This document shows, piece by piece, positions 7,354 through 16,291 of a stretch of 52,064 nucleotides of DNA; position 1 is the stretch's first letter; every line of letters starts with the position of its first letter. Made by a program: the position numbers and the translations under genes. The notes under the pieces were generated by a model. That model had not been told where the DNA came from and did no database searches. It saw nothing but the letters and a program-made list of their open reading frames with translations. This DNA comes from Chromatiaceae bacterium (lineage in GTDB: Bacteria > Pseudomonadota > Gammaproteobacteria > Chromatiales > Chromatiaceae), in the NCBI GenBank assembly GCA_013426805.1, contig JACDZG010000047.1:1-52064 (forward strand), given 5' to 3'.

Positions 7354-10083
7354 TCAGAAGCGCTTGCGCAGTTGTGCGATCCAATCGCGGGTGTGCTGAA
7401 TCTCCGGGTGGCCGGTGTCGAGGTTCCGCTCCTGGTCCGAGAGAAGAGCCTCGGATTCCGTTAGGGCTTTCGCGCATCGGCCCGACTTCGCCAACAAGTA
7501 GGCAATGCTGCCGCGAGTCGTATACGTGTCCGTGTGATTGCGGTCTAGGATGCGGCACTGATCCGCAAGCAGAGCCTCGAAAGCATGGAGGGCCGCCGGA
7601 ATGTCTCCGGTTAGCGCTTGCAATGCGGCGATGACGCCGCGCGTTGTAAGGGTTTCCGGACGATCCGGGCCTAAGATACGCTCGTCATCCTCAAGCAGGG
7701 ACTCAAAGCTCACGAGGGCGGCTGCAGTATCGCTTGGGGGCAATTGCCATCGCCAGTAGGTGAGCTCGTAACGCGTCGCTAGGGTATCTGGATGCTCTGA
7801 ACCGATGATTCGCTCACGGTCGGCGAGTACGGCTTGAAGCTTTATGACCGCTCTTGCGACCTCGCCTGCCTTCGCCTGCCAACAGGCGAAATTGTGGCGC
7901 ATCTTGAGTGTGTCGGGGTGACATCGGCCGAGGACGACACCGTAGGCCGCAAGTAAAGGCCCCATTTCTTTCAGGGCTGCGGCGATGACGCCGGACGCTG
8001 CTTTCCAATACGCGATTTCATGGCGCGTTCGGAGGCTATGGGGGTGATCCGGGCCGAGCGTGCGAAGGCGATCTGCCAATATGCTCTCGAAGTCGTCCAG
8101 GGCGGCTCCAATTTCGCCAGAGTGGGCGCGCCAATGAGCAATATCGTGGCGAAGCATGAGGGTGCCCGGATCGTCTGGGCCGAGGCGACGCTCAAGCTCC
8201 GGGAGCAGCACTTCCAGGGCTGTTGTCGCGCTGGTGATCTGCCCTGCCTCCCCGAGCGCTTGTGCATACTCGTATCGGGCCGCGAGCAAGTCGATGGATT
8301 CGGAATCTACGCGAAGCTGTTCGAGGTATTCGCCCAGTGCAATCCGGTTCGACAGTTCCCGGGGCTGGTCCCCAAGCGCCCGTTGCAATACCCGAATCGC
8401 GCCCAGGGCCTCAGTGTCGGCGATTCCGCCCTTGCCCTTGCGATGCAGGGTCAGGGCCAGCCAGACGCAGTGCTGGGTCTCGGGGTCGGTGTCCGTGAGG
8501 CCGCGGGTGCGGACCTGCTCGCCGAGCCGCTGGTAAAGGGCGTCGATCTCATGGTCGAAGAAGCGGGTGGCGCGCTCCTCCTCGGCAATGCGCAGTTGGT
8601 CCGGCTCGTTGAATCGGCGCAGCCATTCTTGGACAACACGCGCCCAGCCGTGAGGAATCCGATCCTGGCCCAGGGTCTCGGCGACGGCCTGGCAGCCGGC
8701 GACCTCCGCGCAGGCGGCGATGGCCTCGCCGGTGAGTCGGTTGTGCCAGGCGGCGGAGTCTTGGGGAATGGCCAGGGTCGCCAGGGCCAAGGCCTGCTGG
8801 GCGGTCGCGGGGAGCTCGTCCCAGAGCGCGCGGTAGAGGGCACGCACGTCGTTGTCTGGGAGTGCGTCGATCTGCTCGGGGGTGAGCTTGAGCGCCCCGC
8901 CGGCGAAGGCGCGGCGGAGCTTGTCCATGTTGCAGACCAGCTCCAGCGGCAACGGGTTGTTGTAGCGGGCGGCGAGGTGGGCGACGACCTCGGGTGCGGT
9001 GCCGGGGAAGTAGGCGAGTACCAGACCGGCCAGGTCATCGGCAGGCAGGGCGTCGAGGGAGGCGCCCTTGGGGAAGGGGGCGGGGAGCGGCTGGTCGTGT
9101 CGCAGCCGCAGGCACCGGTTGCCGACGATGGGGTCCAGGGTCAGGGCGGCGAGCCGGTCGCGGCGCTCCAGCTCGCCGGGCCAGGTGCTGGTGACGATCA
9201 GGATGGCGGCATTGGAGCGCACCAGGCGCTCGATCAGCTCATCCACCAGAGGCGTGGCCCGGTGCAGGTCTTCCACGAAGGCCACGAAGGGGAGCCCCGG
9301 GCGGGCGAGCCGGGTGATCAGGGCGACGGTGCCGTCGATGATGTCCGTCGGCCTGTCCACGTCGAACCGACCACCGGCGGCGATCAGGCCGAGGTCCCGG
9401 GTCTCCTTCACCGCCTTGCCGATCCCGATCCTGGCGAGCTGGGCGAGGACGCCGCCGCCGGGGACGGCCATGCCCAGCACGTCGGCGATCAGGTTGCCGA
9501 TGAAGTGCCCGGCGATCTCATCCTGGCCAACGGTGGCGGCTCCGCCCAAGCGCTTGCGGGCGGACCTGAGGGCATCGCGAATCGAGCTGCGGGCCAGGGC
9601 GAGGGTCGGGACGTGCCGCTCGGCGACCGAGGCGAGCGCGGCCCAGGCGGCCTCCAGGTAGACGGCGTGGGTCTCGATCTGGCGAAGATCCGCCAGCAGG
9701 CTCTCGGTGGCAGTGCCGTCGCTGCGCATGTCGCAGGCGATGCCCCACCAGAAGAAGCTCGGCAGGCTGGCCGCGCCCCGCTCGATCCAGCGCGGATAGA
9801 CGCGCTTGCGGCGCGAGCCCACCTGGTCGAGGCTGGCCTCCGGGACTGTTTCGAGGATGGTCGCCGGCCAGTAGCGGCCGGTGTCGCCCTCGGCTTCGCG
9901 GGCGGCGAGCCGCGCATAGAGCTCCTGGGCGACGCGGGTCTTGCCCCAGCCGGAGGGGGCTTCGAGCGAGACCCAGCGGGTCTCGCAGCGGGACTCGACC
10001 TCCTCCAAGACAGCCAGGAGCCCATCGACGAGCCGGATGCGGGACTCGCCGAGGAACGGGGGCTGCGGGGAGCGCGTGTCCAT
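7354..10083 (-). CDS. STAND-like P-loop NTPase with C-terminal TPR-like repeats
   Basis: 909 residues. The start at 10083 is set by a strong ribosome site (GGAGG, 5-6 bases upstream); longer in-frame starts lack one. A Walker A loop (APSGWGKTR, Lys48) and a Walker B strand (FVAFVEDLH, Asp about 272) define an AAA/STAND NTPase module, followed by a helical region (about 350-590). The C-terminal 310 residues contain roughly seven 42-residue TPR-like repeats with the motif LGPDHPxTLxTRxxIAYW, the kind found after NB-ARC/NACHT-type ATPases. No N- or C-terminal catalytic effector domain is recognised. Proteins of this build act as ligand-sensing switches, some in phage defence. Here the role is unknown. 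It stands alone, downstream of a long gene-free stretch. Confidence 0.75.
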   Translation of the reverse strand: MDTRSPQPPFLGESRIRLVDGLLAVLEEVESRCETRWVSLEAPSGWGKTRVAQELYARLAAREAEGDTGRYWPATILETVPEASLDQVGSRRKRVYPRWIERGAASLPSFFWWGIACDMRSDGTATESLLADLRQIETHAVYLEAAWAALASVAERHVPTLALARSSIRDALRSARKRLGGAATVGQDEIAGHFIGNLIADVLGMAVPGGGVLAQLARIGIGKAVKETRDLGLIAAGGRFDVDRPTDIIDGTVALITRLARPGLPFVAFVEDLHRATPLVDELIERLVRSNAAILIVTSTWPGELERRDRLAALTLDPIVGNRCLRLRHDQPLPAPFPKGASLDALPADDLAGLVLAYFPGTAPEVVAHLAARYNNPLPLELVCNMDKLRRAFAGGALKLTPEQIDALPDNDVRALYRALWDELPATAQQALALATLAIPQDSAAWHNRLTGEAIAACAEVAGCQAVAETLGQDRIPHGWARVVQEWLRRFNEPDQLRIAEEERATRFFDHEIDALYQRLGEQVRTRGLTDTDPETQHCVWLALTLHRKGKGGIADTEALGAIRVLQRALGDQPRELSNRIALGEYLEQLRVDSESIDLLAARYEYAQALGEAGQITSATTALEVLLPELERRLGPDDPGTLMLRHDIAHWRAHSGEIGAALDDFESILADRLRTLGPDHPHSLRTRHEIAYWKAASGVIAAALKEMGPLLAAYGVVLGRCHPDTLKMRHNFACWQAKAGEVARAVIKLQAVLADRERIIGSEHPDTLATRYELTYWRWQLPPSDTAAALVSFESLLEDDERILGPDRPETLTTRGVIAALQALTGDIPAALHAFEALLADQCRILDRNHTDTYTTRGSIAYLLAKSGRCAKALTESEALLSDQERNLDTGHPEIQHTRDWIAQLRKRF

Positions 10084-11016
10084 TTGCACCTCCGGTGCCG
10101 TCTTGTGCTTTAGGCTGGAGAGTCGGGGCTCGGAATGGATGCGGATGCGCAGAGCAAATCGCACGGGTGACTGGCGTCGGTTCTTAAGATACAAGCGCTG
10201 GGAGGCGGCAGGCAAGCGCTGCCCGTGGGCTGGTCGAGAGGGACGGGGACGAGGCTGAGTGCTTGGGACCTTTCACTCGATTCGTGTGACGAATGGGAGA
10301 TTCAACCACCCGAGACCAGATGTGCCCACATTCCCAGGTCCGGTAACGGCGGAGGGCAATCCGATTGATGGTTGAGGGAGGTGGGCGCGTGGTGGTCTGG
10401 AGCGGAGCGCCAGCGCGACTGCCGGGTTGGCAAGAGTCTGAAGTGTCCGGTCGGCATCGGCCGGGCATTACTGGGATCGTTCAGCACCCTGAACCGCGGT
10501 GTCGGCGTGGCAGAGCGCTTAGCAAGAGACGCGCCGATCTCGCTGGAGCACACACTCTCGGCTGGCCCGGCCCGCAGCCGCTGGAGACCTTCGGCGACCT
10601 ACCGCGGCCGGGAGCGATTCCGATGTAAACGGGTTTTTTGCACACATCAACTGCGAATCGGCTTGGTCCACAGGAATAAAAGATTCTTTGCTTTGCGGTT
10701 GTCGACATTCCAGGAGCAATCCGTCAAATGCGGCTGTCCCGGTTCAGCCGGTTCACCAAGCACATATTTCATGTCCCGCCTTGAGGCCGCCGCATCGTAG
10801 GCTCGGATCGCTTGGGCGTCGTTCGCCTCCTTGATCAGGCGCGACGCTCGGGCACTGTTCTTTCGTTCGATGCCGAAACACGCTCGCGCAGGGTCGAGTT
10901 GGTCCGCGCTCGACGTGGCGCATACAGGCATGGAGGTAGCAAATCCGGTCGTCTTTTCCATCTTGGTGCCGCCTGGAACGGCACCTGCGGTCGGCGAGCC
11001 CTGTTCGTCCGATGGC
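10084..11016. other. Gene-free 0.9-kb stretch
   Basis: No convincing gene. The first half is high-GC like the neighbours; from about 10630 it becomes AT-richer, as in the RAMA gene that follows, which suggests imported DNA. A 104-codon minus-strand frame (10647-10961) ends in a plausible-looking segment but has no ribosome site and no recognised family. The stretch may contain the promoter of the STAND gene (upstream of 10083) and decayed material. Confidence 0.5.
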
Positions 11017-11058
11017 TTGACATAAGCTTCGCTCCATGTGATATTTTACTCTTATAAT
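11017..11058 (+). promoter_or_regulatory. Candidate sigma-70 promoter of the RAMA/toxin pair
   Basis: A consensus -35 TTGACA lies at 11017-11022 with GATATT 17 bases downstream (11040-11045). A perfect TATAAT is also present at 11053-11058 but has only a weak -35. Both are upstream of the ATG at 11092, in an AT-rich block. The choice between the two -10 boxes is not settled by sequence. Confidence 0.45.
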
Positions 11059-11091
11059 TTGCTTGAAGAGAAAGGCTCAGCGGGGAAGTGT

Positions 11092-11583
11092 ATGGCCACC
11101 AGGATTGTTGAGATCGAGCAGAACGTTTTCGAGCGTCTTCAGAGGCTTGCCATACCTCTTGTAGACACGGTAGGCACTGTTATCGAGCGGGTGCTAGACG
11201 AGTGGGAATCGCTTCAGGACAAGTCGCAAAGCAAATATTTGGAAAAATACGCCGCAGAATCTAAGAATGTCATATCTGCAGACGATCAAAGTGTTGCGCA
11301 GCACTTCGAAACAAGCAGAAAAGTAAGAATCCCTCTTGGAAAACTTAGAGCGTCTTACAAGCCACGGGGCAAAGGTAGGAAAGAGCTTGAAGCGCTGGTG
11401 ACGCCCCGCGGTATCGAGGTCGACGGTAAAGTGTTCGACGATCCGTCTCCCGCTGGTGCCCAGGCGAAAAAAAGTGCTGGCGCGGATACCTCGGCCAGTA
11501 TTACCAACGGATGGTGTTTCTGGGAGTATTTCGACGAATGTTCAGGGACTTGGGTCAGTCTGTCGACGTTGCGGGGGCGCTGA
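11092..11583 (+). CDS. RAMA-domain (restriction-associated) DNA-binding protein
   Basis: 163 residues; the ATG at 11092 follows GGGGAA. The N-terminal third (VEIEQNVFERLQRLAIPLVDTVGTVIERVLDEW) resembles a helical dimerisation or coiled segment. The C-terminal part (residues about 75-163) matches the RAMA domain named after restriction enzyme adenine methylase-associated proteins: an RIPLGKLRASYKP lead-in, a strand ALVTPRGIEVDGKVFDDPSPAGAQAKK, then NGWCFWEYF and WVSLSTLRGR. RAMA domains are predicted to recognise DNA, possibly modified DNA. No methylase or nuclease gene is beside it; instead a RelE-like toxin gene follows immediately. It may act as its antitoxin or operator-binding partner. 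The gene is AT-richer than its surroundings, a sign of transfer. Confidence 0.65.
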   Translation: MATRIVEIEQNVFERLQRLAIPLVDTVGTVIERVLDEWESLQDKSQSKYLEKYAAESKNVISADDQSVAQHFETSRKVRIPLGKLRASYKPRGKGRKELEALVTPRGIEVDGKVFDDPSPAGAQAKKSAGADTSASITNGWCFWEYFDECSGTWVSLSTLRGR

Positions 11584-11585
11584 CC

Positions 11586-11882
11586 GTGCGCGGCACCAGG
11601 ATTCTATTGGACCTCAATTTTCCCGCCTTTCAAGACGATCTGCTCGGACTGGATGCCAATGAGCTCCGACCGGTTCTAAAGACTCTGCGGAAGCTGAAGA
11701 CCCTCGACTGGGAAACGGTCTACCGGGATCACGGGATCAAATGGGAACAGGTCAAGGACGCGCCGGGCAAGTTCACGATACGCGTATCAGGACGGAGCCG
11801 CGCGGTTGTACGACGGGAAGGCGATTACATGCGATTTGTCGCGATCCACACCGAGCACGACGCCGCCTACGGAAAAAAATAG
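11586..11882 (+). CDS. RelE/ParE-like toxin candidate
   Basis: About 98 residues from the GTG at 11586 (GGGGGC upstream); an ATG at 11538 inside the RAMA gene is an alternative. The product starts RGTRILLDLNFPAFQDDLLGL and ends GKFTIRVSGRSRAVVRREGDYMRFVAIHTEHDAAYG. The C-terminal pattern of a basic strand (R-x-R), a second strand and H-x-D-x-A-Y is the signature of RelE-fold toxins of the cytotoxic translational repressor group. It begins 2 bp after the RAMA gene stop, so the two are a unit. Confidence 0.65.
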   Translation: MRGTRILLDLNFPAFQDDLLGLDANELRPVLKTLRKLKTLDWETVYRDHGIKWEQVKDAPGKFTIRVSGRSRAVVRREGDYMRFVAIHTEHDAAYGKK

Positions 11883-11903
11883 CGGCAATCGCGGCAGGCT
11901 TCG

Positions 11904-12161
11904 TTATTGAGCGATACCTTGAAGATTGGCCGCAAGGGCGTCCAGATCTGTCTCATCGGGCGGGTGCCGATCCATCCAGGTATCCGCCTGGAGAAGACGT
12001 TCGCGCATCTCCGGCGTGTAGAGCCAGGCGTCCGACTCGGGGATCACCCGCATCGGTTTCAACAGGATAGCGCCGTCTGCTTGGACATGTATCTCAAAGT
12101 AGCGGCCAGCGTACTGCTTGCCGAGCGAGAGCTGACCGCTTGTGCCTACCATCTTGAGCAT
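11904..12161 (-). CDS. AbrB/MazE-like small protein (orphan antitoxin candidate)
   Basis: 85 residues. It starts MLKMVGTSGQLSLGKQYAGRYFEIHVQADGAILLKPM, a swapped-hairpin AbrB/SpoVT-type segment, followed by a linker IPESDAWLYTPEMRERLLQADTWM and the short acidic tail ETDLDALAANL seen in toxin-neutralising antitoxins. The start is set by GGAGAGG upstream of the ATG at 12161. Its usual RelE-type partner would lie downstream at lower coordinates, but there it meets the convergent RelE-like gene on the other strand, 21 bp away. It is therefore an orphan, unless the two convergent genes interact. Confidence 0.6.
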   Translation of the reverse strand: MLKMVGTSGQLSLGKQYAGRYFEIHVQADGAILLKPMRVIPESDAWLYTPEMRERLLQADTWMDRHPPDETDLDALAANLQGIAQ

Positions 12162-12327
12162 GCGCCTCTCCAATAAAACGCTAATTTCATGCTGCATGAT
12201 AGCCTTCCACACCAGTGCTGCCAAGCCGCGTCGCCAGGCGCGGACGCTGGGCGAACAAGACCGCGACCACGTTATCCTTTTCAAATATGAATCACAAAAA
12301 GCCCCTTGGCTTGCGCAGTCATCAGGT

Positions 12328-12384
12328 GGCCTTGAGCGTCGTTCCGGCCCTACGAGGCCGCGTGGCCGGAACCGTGATCAAGGC
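12328..12384. repeat. Composite palindrome, ATGATCAAGGCC family
   Basis: Arms GGCCTTGAGCGTCGTTCCGGCC (12328-12349) and its imperfect complement (12364-12384, GGCCGGAACCGTGATCAAGGC) enclose 14 bases. The same arms flank other elements near 23917-24084, 24386-24524 and 34850-34986, with half copies near 16414 and 25554. It sits between an orphan antitoxin gene and malK. Confidence 0.7.
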
Positions 12385-12412
12385 TCAGGTAATACTCTTC
12401 ATCCTTCAGATC

Positions 12413-13552
12413 TCAGGTCCGGTTGAACCGCGCCGTGCGCGGAAATGCCTGCCCCTTGGCATCGAAAAGGTAGCAGGCGTCGGCCGGCACACCGATGTCG
12501 AACTGGCTCTGGGGCACGGCGGGGGTTTCCGGGCGCACCTTGACCGTGAAGTCCTTGCCGCCCACTTCCAGGTAAACGAAGGTCTCGGCACCCAGGTGTT
12601 CGGCGACCTGGACAGTACCGGTGATCCGATTGTCGGCACGCGGGTCGTCGAGCAGGACCGTGTGCTCGGGCCGGATGCCGACCTCGACCTTGTCTCCCGC
12701 CCGGCCCCGGCTGCTGTCGACCGATGCGGTCAGGCTGACCCCGGTGTCGAGCTTGATGCGGGTCCGCTGTGCGCCTGCTTCCTCGATCATGCCGCCCAGG
12801 AAGTTCATCTTGGGCGAACCGATGAAGCCGGCGACAAAACGATTGGCCGGCGCATGATAGAGATCCAGCGGTGGGCCGAACTGCTCCAGGTTGCTGGCCG
12901 CGCCATCGTCGGTGAGTGGGCTCAGGACGACGATTTTATTGGCGAGCGTCATGGCCTCGACCTGATCGTGGGTCACATAGATGGTGGTGGAGCCGCGCTC
13001 CTGGTGCATCCGGGCCAGTTCGATGCGGGTCTTCACCCGCAGCGCGGCGTCGAGATTCGACAGCGGTTCATCGAGCAGGAAGACATCGGGGTGCTGGACC
13101 AGGGCGCGGCCGATGGCGACCCGCTGGCGCTGACCACCGGAGAGCGCCTTGGGCTTACGCTCCAGGAAGCTGTCCAGACCCAGCATCGCCGAGGCCTGAG
13201 CCACCCGCTCCTTCGCGATGGCCTTGTCGACCTTCTTGATCTTGAGTCCGAACGCGAGATTCTCACGCACCGTCATGTGCGGGTAGAGCGCATAGGATTG
13301 GAACACCATGCCGACACCACGATTGACCGGCGGCACGTCGTTCATCCGTTTGCCGCCGATGTAAAGGTCGCCGGAGGTGATGTCGTCGAGTCCGGCGATG
13401 GCCCGCAGCAAGGTGGACTTACCGCAGCCCGACGGGCCGACGAAGACCACGAACTCACCCTCTTTGATGTCCAGGTTGATATCGCGCAGCACATCCCGCG
13501 CAACACCGGGGTTGTAGTTCTTGACCAGGTGATCGATCTTGACGTCAGCCAT
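12413..13552 (-). CDS. malK: Maltose/maltodextrin ABC transporter ATP-binding protein MalK
   Basis: 379 residues. Walker A is GPSGCGKST (39-47), followed by the Q-loop (VFQSYALYPHMTV), the LSGGQRQR signature near 138, Walker B LLDEPLSNLDA and the H-loop YVTHDQVEAMTL. After about residue 235 comes the OB-fold/TOBE regulatory domain (GSPKMNFL, GIRPEHTVL) typical of MalK/UgpC. The protein energises import through MalF and MalG at the inner membrane. The start is the ATG at 13552 (an in-frame TTG three codons upstream is less likely). It is the last gene of the malE-malF-malG-malK unit, 138 bp after malG with a repeat between them. Related transporters import other oligosaccharides, but lamB, malM and malQ alongside support maltodextrin. 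Confidence 0.93.
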   Translation of the reverse strand: MADVKIDHLVKNYNPGVARDVLRDINLDIKEGEFVVFVGPSGCGKSTLLRAIAGLDDITSGDLYIGGKRMNDVPPVNRGVGMVFQSYALYPHMTVRENLAFGLKIKKVDKAIAKERVAQASAMLGLDSFLERKPKALSGGQRQRVAIGRALVQHPDVFLLDEPLSNLDAALRVKTRIELARMHQERGSTTIYVTHDQVEAMTLANKIVVLSPLTDDGAASNLEQFGPPLDLYHAPANRFVAGFIGSPKMNFLGGMIEEAGAQRTRIKLDTGVSLTASVDSSRGRAGDKVEVGIRPEHTVLLDDPRADNRITGTVQVAEHLGAETFVYLEVGGKDFTVKVRPETPAVPQSQFDIGVPADACYLFDAKGQAFPRTARFNRT

Positions 13553-13674
13553 TTCTTCCAAGCTCCTGGTGGGCGTCGTGGCCCCGGTTATGTTCTTGAT
13601 CCCGCCGCGTTGCCGATGCGCGGGTGCGGGGTTCGTGGAATCAGAGGCGATTGCGGATATCGCCTGAGGTCGTC

Positions 13675-13694
13675 GGTCCGCGCAGCGGACCTAC
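13675..13694. repeat. GGTCCGC/GCGGACC palindrome overlapping the malG stop
   Basis: A 20-bp copy of a dispersed repeat (GGTCCGCGCAGCGGACCTAC). It recurs at 40743-40861 (several copies) and at 43122-43142. Its end supplies the complement of the malG stop codon. Confidence 0.65.
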
Positions 13695-14581
13695 CCCTTG
13701 ACCCCGCCGGCGGTCAGGCCGCCGACCAGCCAGCGCTGGGCGAGCAGGAATACCAGGGTGATCGGCAGGCCCGACATGACGGCGGCGGCGGCGAAGTCGC
13801 CCCATTTGTATTCCTGCGGGTTCAGATAGTATTGCGATCCCACCGCCAGCGTCAGCTTGGCCTCGTCCTGCAGCAGAATGGAGGCCACCGGATATTCGGT
13901 AATGGCGGTAATGAAAGCCAGGATGAAGACCACCGCCAGGATCGGCACCGAGAGCGGCAGCAGGATCAGCCGGAAGGCCTGCCAGGGCGAGGCGCCGTCG
14001 AGCATGGCGGATTCTTCCAATGACTTGTCGATGGTCTCGAAATAGCCCTTGATGGTCCAGACGTGCAACGCGATACCGCCGAGATATGCAAAGATCAGTC
14101 CGGGGTGGGTATTGAGCCCCAGCGGCGGAAAATACTCGGTGATCCGGCTGAACAAGGCGTAATAGGCCACCAGCGCCAGGACCGCCGGGAACATCTGGAA
14201 GATCAGCATTGCCTTAAGTAACAGGCTGCGCCCCGAGAAGCGCAGCCGGGCGAATGCGTAAGCACAGGTGGTGGAGAGTGCAACGATCAGGATCGCCGAG
14301 ATGACGGCCACCTTGACCGAATTCCACAGCCATAGCAGCACCGGGAAGGGCGGCGGGATGGTCCGCCCGGCCTCATCGATGATGGACATGCCCAGCGCGA
14401 GCCGCCAGTGATCCAGAGTGGGATTGCTGGGGATGATGTCGCCAACCGCGAAATTCCCGGTGCGGAATGAGATGGCGATAACCATCAACAGTGGGAAGAT
14501 GATCAGGGCGAGAAAGAACCACAGAAAAGCATGAGCCGCCAGCTTGCGGTAGATGACTGATTTCGATTCAACCATGGCCAT
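13691..14581 (-). CDS. malG: Maltose ABC transporter permease MalG
   Basis: 296 residues, the same length as E. coli MalG. Six membrane segments are visible, with the first starting near residue 15 ([21 protein letters not shown]) and an extended periplasmic loop ([14 protein letters not shown]). The EAA loop [25 protein letters not shown], which docks on MalK, is near residue 190. The C-terminus [10 protein letters not shown] is the family tail that reaches into the channel. It pairs with MalF. The TAG stop falls in the repeat at 13675. Confidence 0.95.
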   Translation of the reverse strand: MAMVESKSVIYRKLAAHAFLWFFLALIIFPLLMVIAISFRTGNFAVGDIIPSNPTLDHWRLALGMSIIDEAGRTIPPPFPVLLWLWNSVKVAVISAILIVALSTTCAYAFARLRFSGRSLLLKAMLIFQMFPAVLALVAYYALFSRITEYFPPLGLNTHPGLIFAYLGGIALHVWTIKGYFETIDKSLEESAMLDGASPWQAFRLILLPLSVPILAVVFILAFITAITEYPVASILLQDEAKLTLAVGSQYYLNPQEYKWGDFAAAAVMSGLPITLVFLLAQRWLVGGLTAGGVKG

Positions 14582-14623
14582 TGCGGTATACCCTTATCGT
14601 TTGGCAAAACGTGTTGAGCGTTC

Positions 14624-16231
14624 TCAACGATCCACGCGCATGAGTTTGATGTTGATCAGCGCCAGGATTCCGACCATGATGAAGATCAGGGTCGCGATGG
14701 CCGAAGCCAGTCCGTAATCCTGACCCGAACCCTCGAAGGCGATGCGGTAAGTGTAGGTCACCAGCAAATCGGTCGTGCCGGCCGGCGTTTGGGCGCCGAT
14801 GATGTCGGGGCGCCCTTGAGTCAGCAATTGAACCAGCACGAAATTGTTGAAGTTGAACGCGAATGACGCGATCAACAGCGGCGTCAGCGGCTTCATCAGA
14901 ATGGGCAATGTGATGCTGAAGAAGTCACGGATGAAATTGGAGCCATCCATCGCCGAGGCCTCGTAGAGGTCCGCCGGAATCGCTTTCAGCAACCCCATGC
15001 ACAGGATCATCATATAGGGGTAGCCGAGCCAGGTGTTCACGATCAGCAGCATGGTGCGGGCGAGCGTGGGATCATTGAACCAGCCTGGTCTGATACCGAA
15101 GACCTGGCTCAACAGCAGGTTGATCTCCCCGAAGTTCTGGTTGAAGAGTCCACGGAAGACCAGGATCGAGATGAAGGCGGGCACCGCGTAGGGCAGGATC
15201 AGCAGCAGCCGATAGAGGCCGCGGCCGGCGAGTCCCTCCCATTGCACCAGACTCGCCAGCACGGTGCCGATAGCGAGCGTGAACACGACTGACAGGAAGG
15301 AGAAGGTCAGTGTCCACCCGAAAATCTGCAGAAAGGGCCCCTGCACCCCGGGGTCGGTCAGGACCCGCAGGAAATTCTTCCAGCCGACGAAAACGCTGAA
15401 TCCAGGGGCGATTCCCGGCCCGGTGAATTCACCCTCGGCGTTGAGTTGCCGATAGAAACCGAGCCGCATATCCGGTGCGATGCGCTCCTTGGTTTGCTGG
15501 TTGACCAAGATCAAGCCGTCGCCGCCCTGGGCGCTCGGCAAGACTTGAAACAGAGGGCGCGTCGCCGCGAACTGGCGCATCCCGCTCATGCGCAGATCGC
15601 TATGATCGGGCAGATGTGCCACCACGTTCTGCATTACGCCGCGCAGCCGCACCAGTTCCTTGACCGCCAGCGGCGGCTGGTCCGGCGGAGTGTCGATGGC
15701 GGTCAGGTCGATCTCGATCGGCGCGGTGGCCGCCGGCGGCTGGGCCTTGGCGTCGGGAACACGCAACTCCACTGGTTCACTGATAAAGCGTTCGCCGGTC
15801 TTGGCCGTCAGGGCCAGGCGATAGGCCTCGGTGCCGGCGGCATAGAGACTGAAGTCGTAATTTTGACCTTCGATCCGGTAGGTTTGCGAGAGATGGTAGT
15901 GGCGCGCCCGCTCGAAGGTCAGGATGTTGCTCGCACTGTAGTTGGTGAAAGCGATCCAGATCGTATAGGCGAGCGGAAAAACGATGAAAATGAACATGGT
16001 CGCCACACCAGGGAAGATGTAGCGATGAACATAGGCGCGCTCGGCCGCGAATACATAGAGACCGGTGGCGACCAGGATCAGGAACACCAGGGCGAAAACG
16101 GTCTCGCCCTGGATGTACATCAGGGTCACGGCGTACAGGTTGATCAGGGCGATCAGACCGAGAACGATCCATTTGAGCCAATGCGTCGCGGACGTACCCG
16201 CACCTTCAATCAAGCCAGTCGTGACCGCCAT
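14624..16231 (-). CDS. malF: Maltose ABC transporter permease MalF
   Basis: 535 residues, close to E. coli MalF (514). It has the extra N-terminal helices and the large periplasmic P2 loop characteristic of MalF (about residues 100-275, e.g. FTNYSASNILTFERA and the YRLALTAKTGERF region), then the core permease domain with the EAA loop ASAMDGSNFIRDFFSITLPILMKP near 430. A strong ribosome site (AAGGGGGGA) precedes the ATG at 16231. It is 42 bp upstream of malG and separated from malE by a 225-bp gap containing a long inverted repeat. Confidence 0.95.
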   Translation of the reverse strand: MAVTTGLIEGAGTSATHWLKWIVLGLIALINLYAVTLMYIQGETVFALVFLILVATGLYVFAAERAYVHRYIFPGVATMFIFIVFPLAYTIWIAFTNYSASNILTFERARHYHLSQTYRIEGQNYDFSLYAAGTEAYRLALTAKTGERFISEPVELRVPDAKAQPPAATAPIEIDLTAIDTPPDQPPLAVKELVRLRGVMQNVVAHLPDHSDLRMSGMRQFAATRPLFQVLPSAQGGDGLILVNQQTKERIAPDMRLGFYRQLNAEGEFTGPGIAPGFSVFVGWKNFLRVLTDPGVQGPFLQIFGWTLTFSFLSVVFTLAIGTVLASLVQWEGLAGRGLYRLLLILPYAVPAFISILVFRGLFNQNFGEINLLLSQVFGIRPGWFNDPTLARTMLLIVNTWLGYPYMMILCMGLLKAIPADLYEASAMDGSNFIRDFFSITLPILMKPLTPLLIASFAFNFNNFVLVQLLTQGRPDIIGAQTPAGTTDLLVTYTYRIAFEGSGQDYGLASAIATLIFIMVGILALINIKLMRVDR

Positions 16232-16291
16232 GATGATCCCCCCTTGGTCTGTGGTGCAGTGGTCCGCCGACCTTGTATGCCTGGCGTCCCT

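Noticed and set aside
8020-10113. 697-codon open frame antisense to the STAND-like gene
   Set aside because: It is a GC-rich mirror frame with no domain, no ribosome site and low-complexity Gly/Ala/Arg content; the minus-strand protein has clear Walker motifs.
10647-10961. 104-codon minus-strand frame in the gene-free stretch
   Set aside because: The end looks protein-like, but there is no ribosome site, no recognised family and overlapping alternative frames are equally open.
12215-14023. 602-codon plus-strand frame across malK and malG
   Set aside because: Antisense to two well-recognised transporter genes and rich in His/Arg/Gly; a codon-bias shadow.
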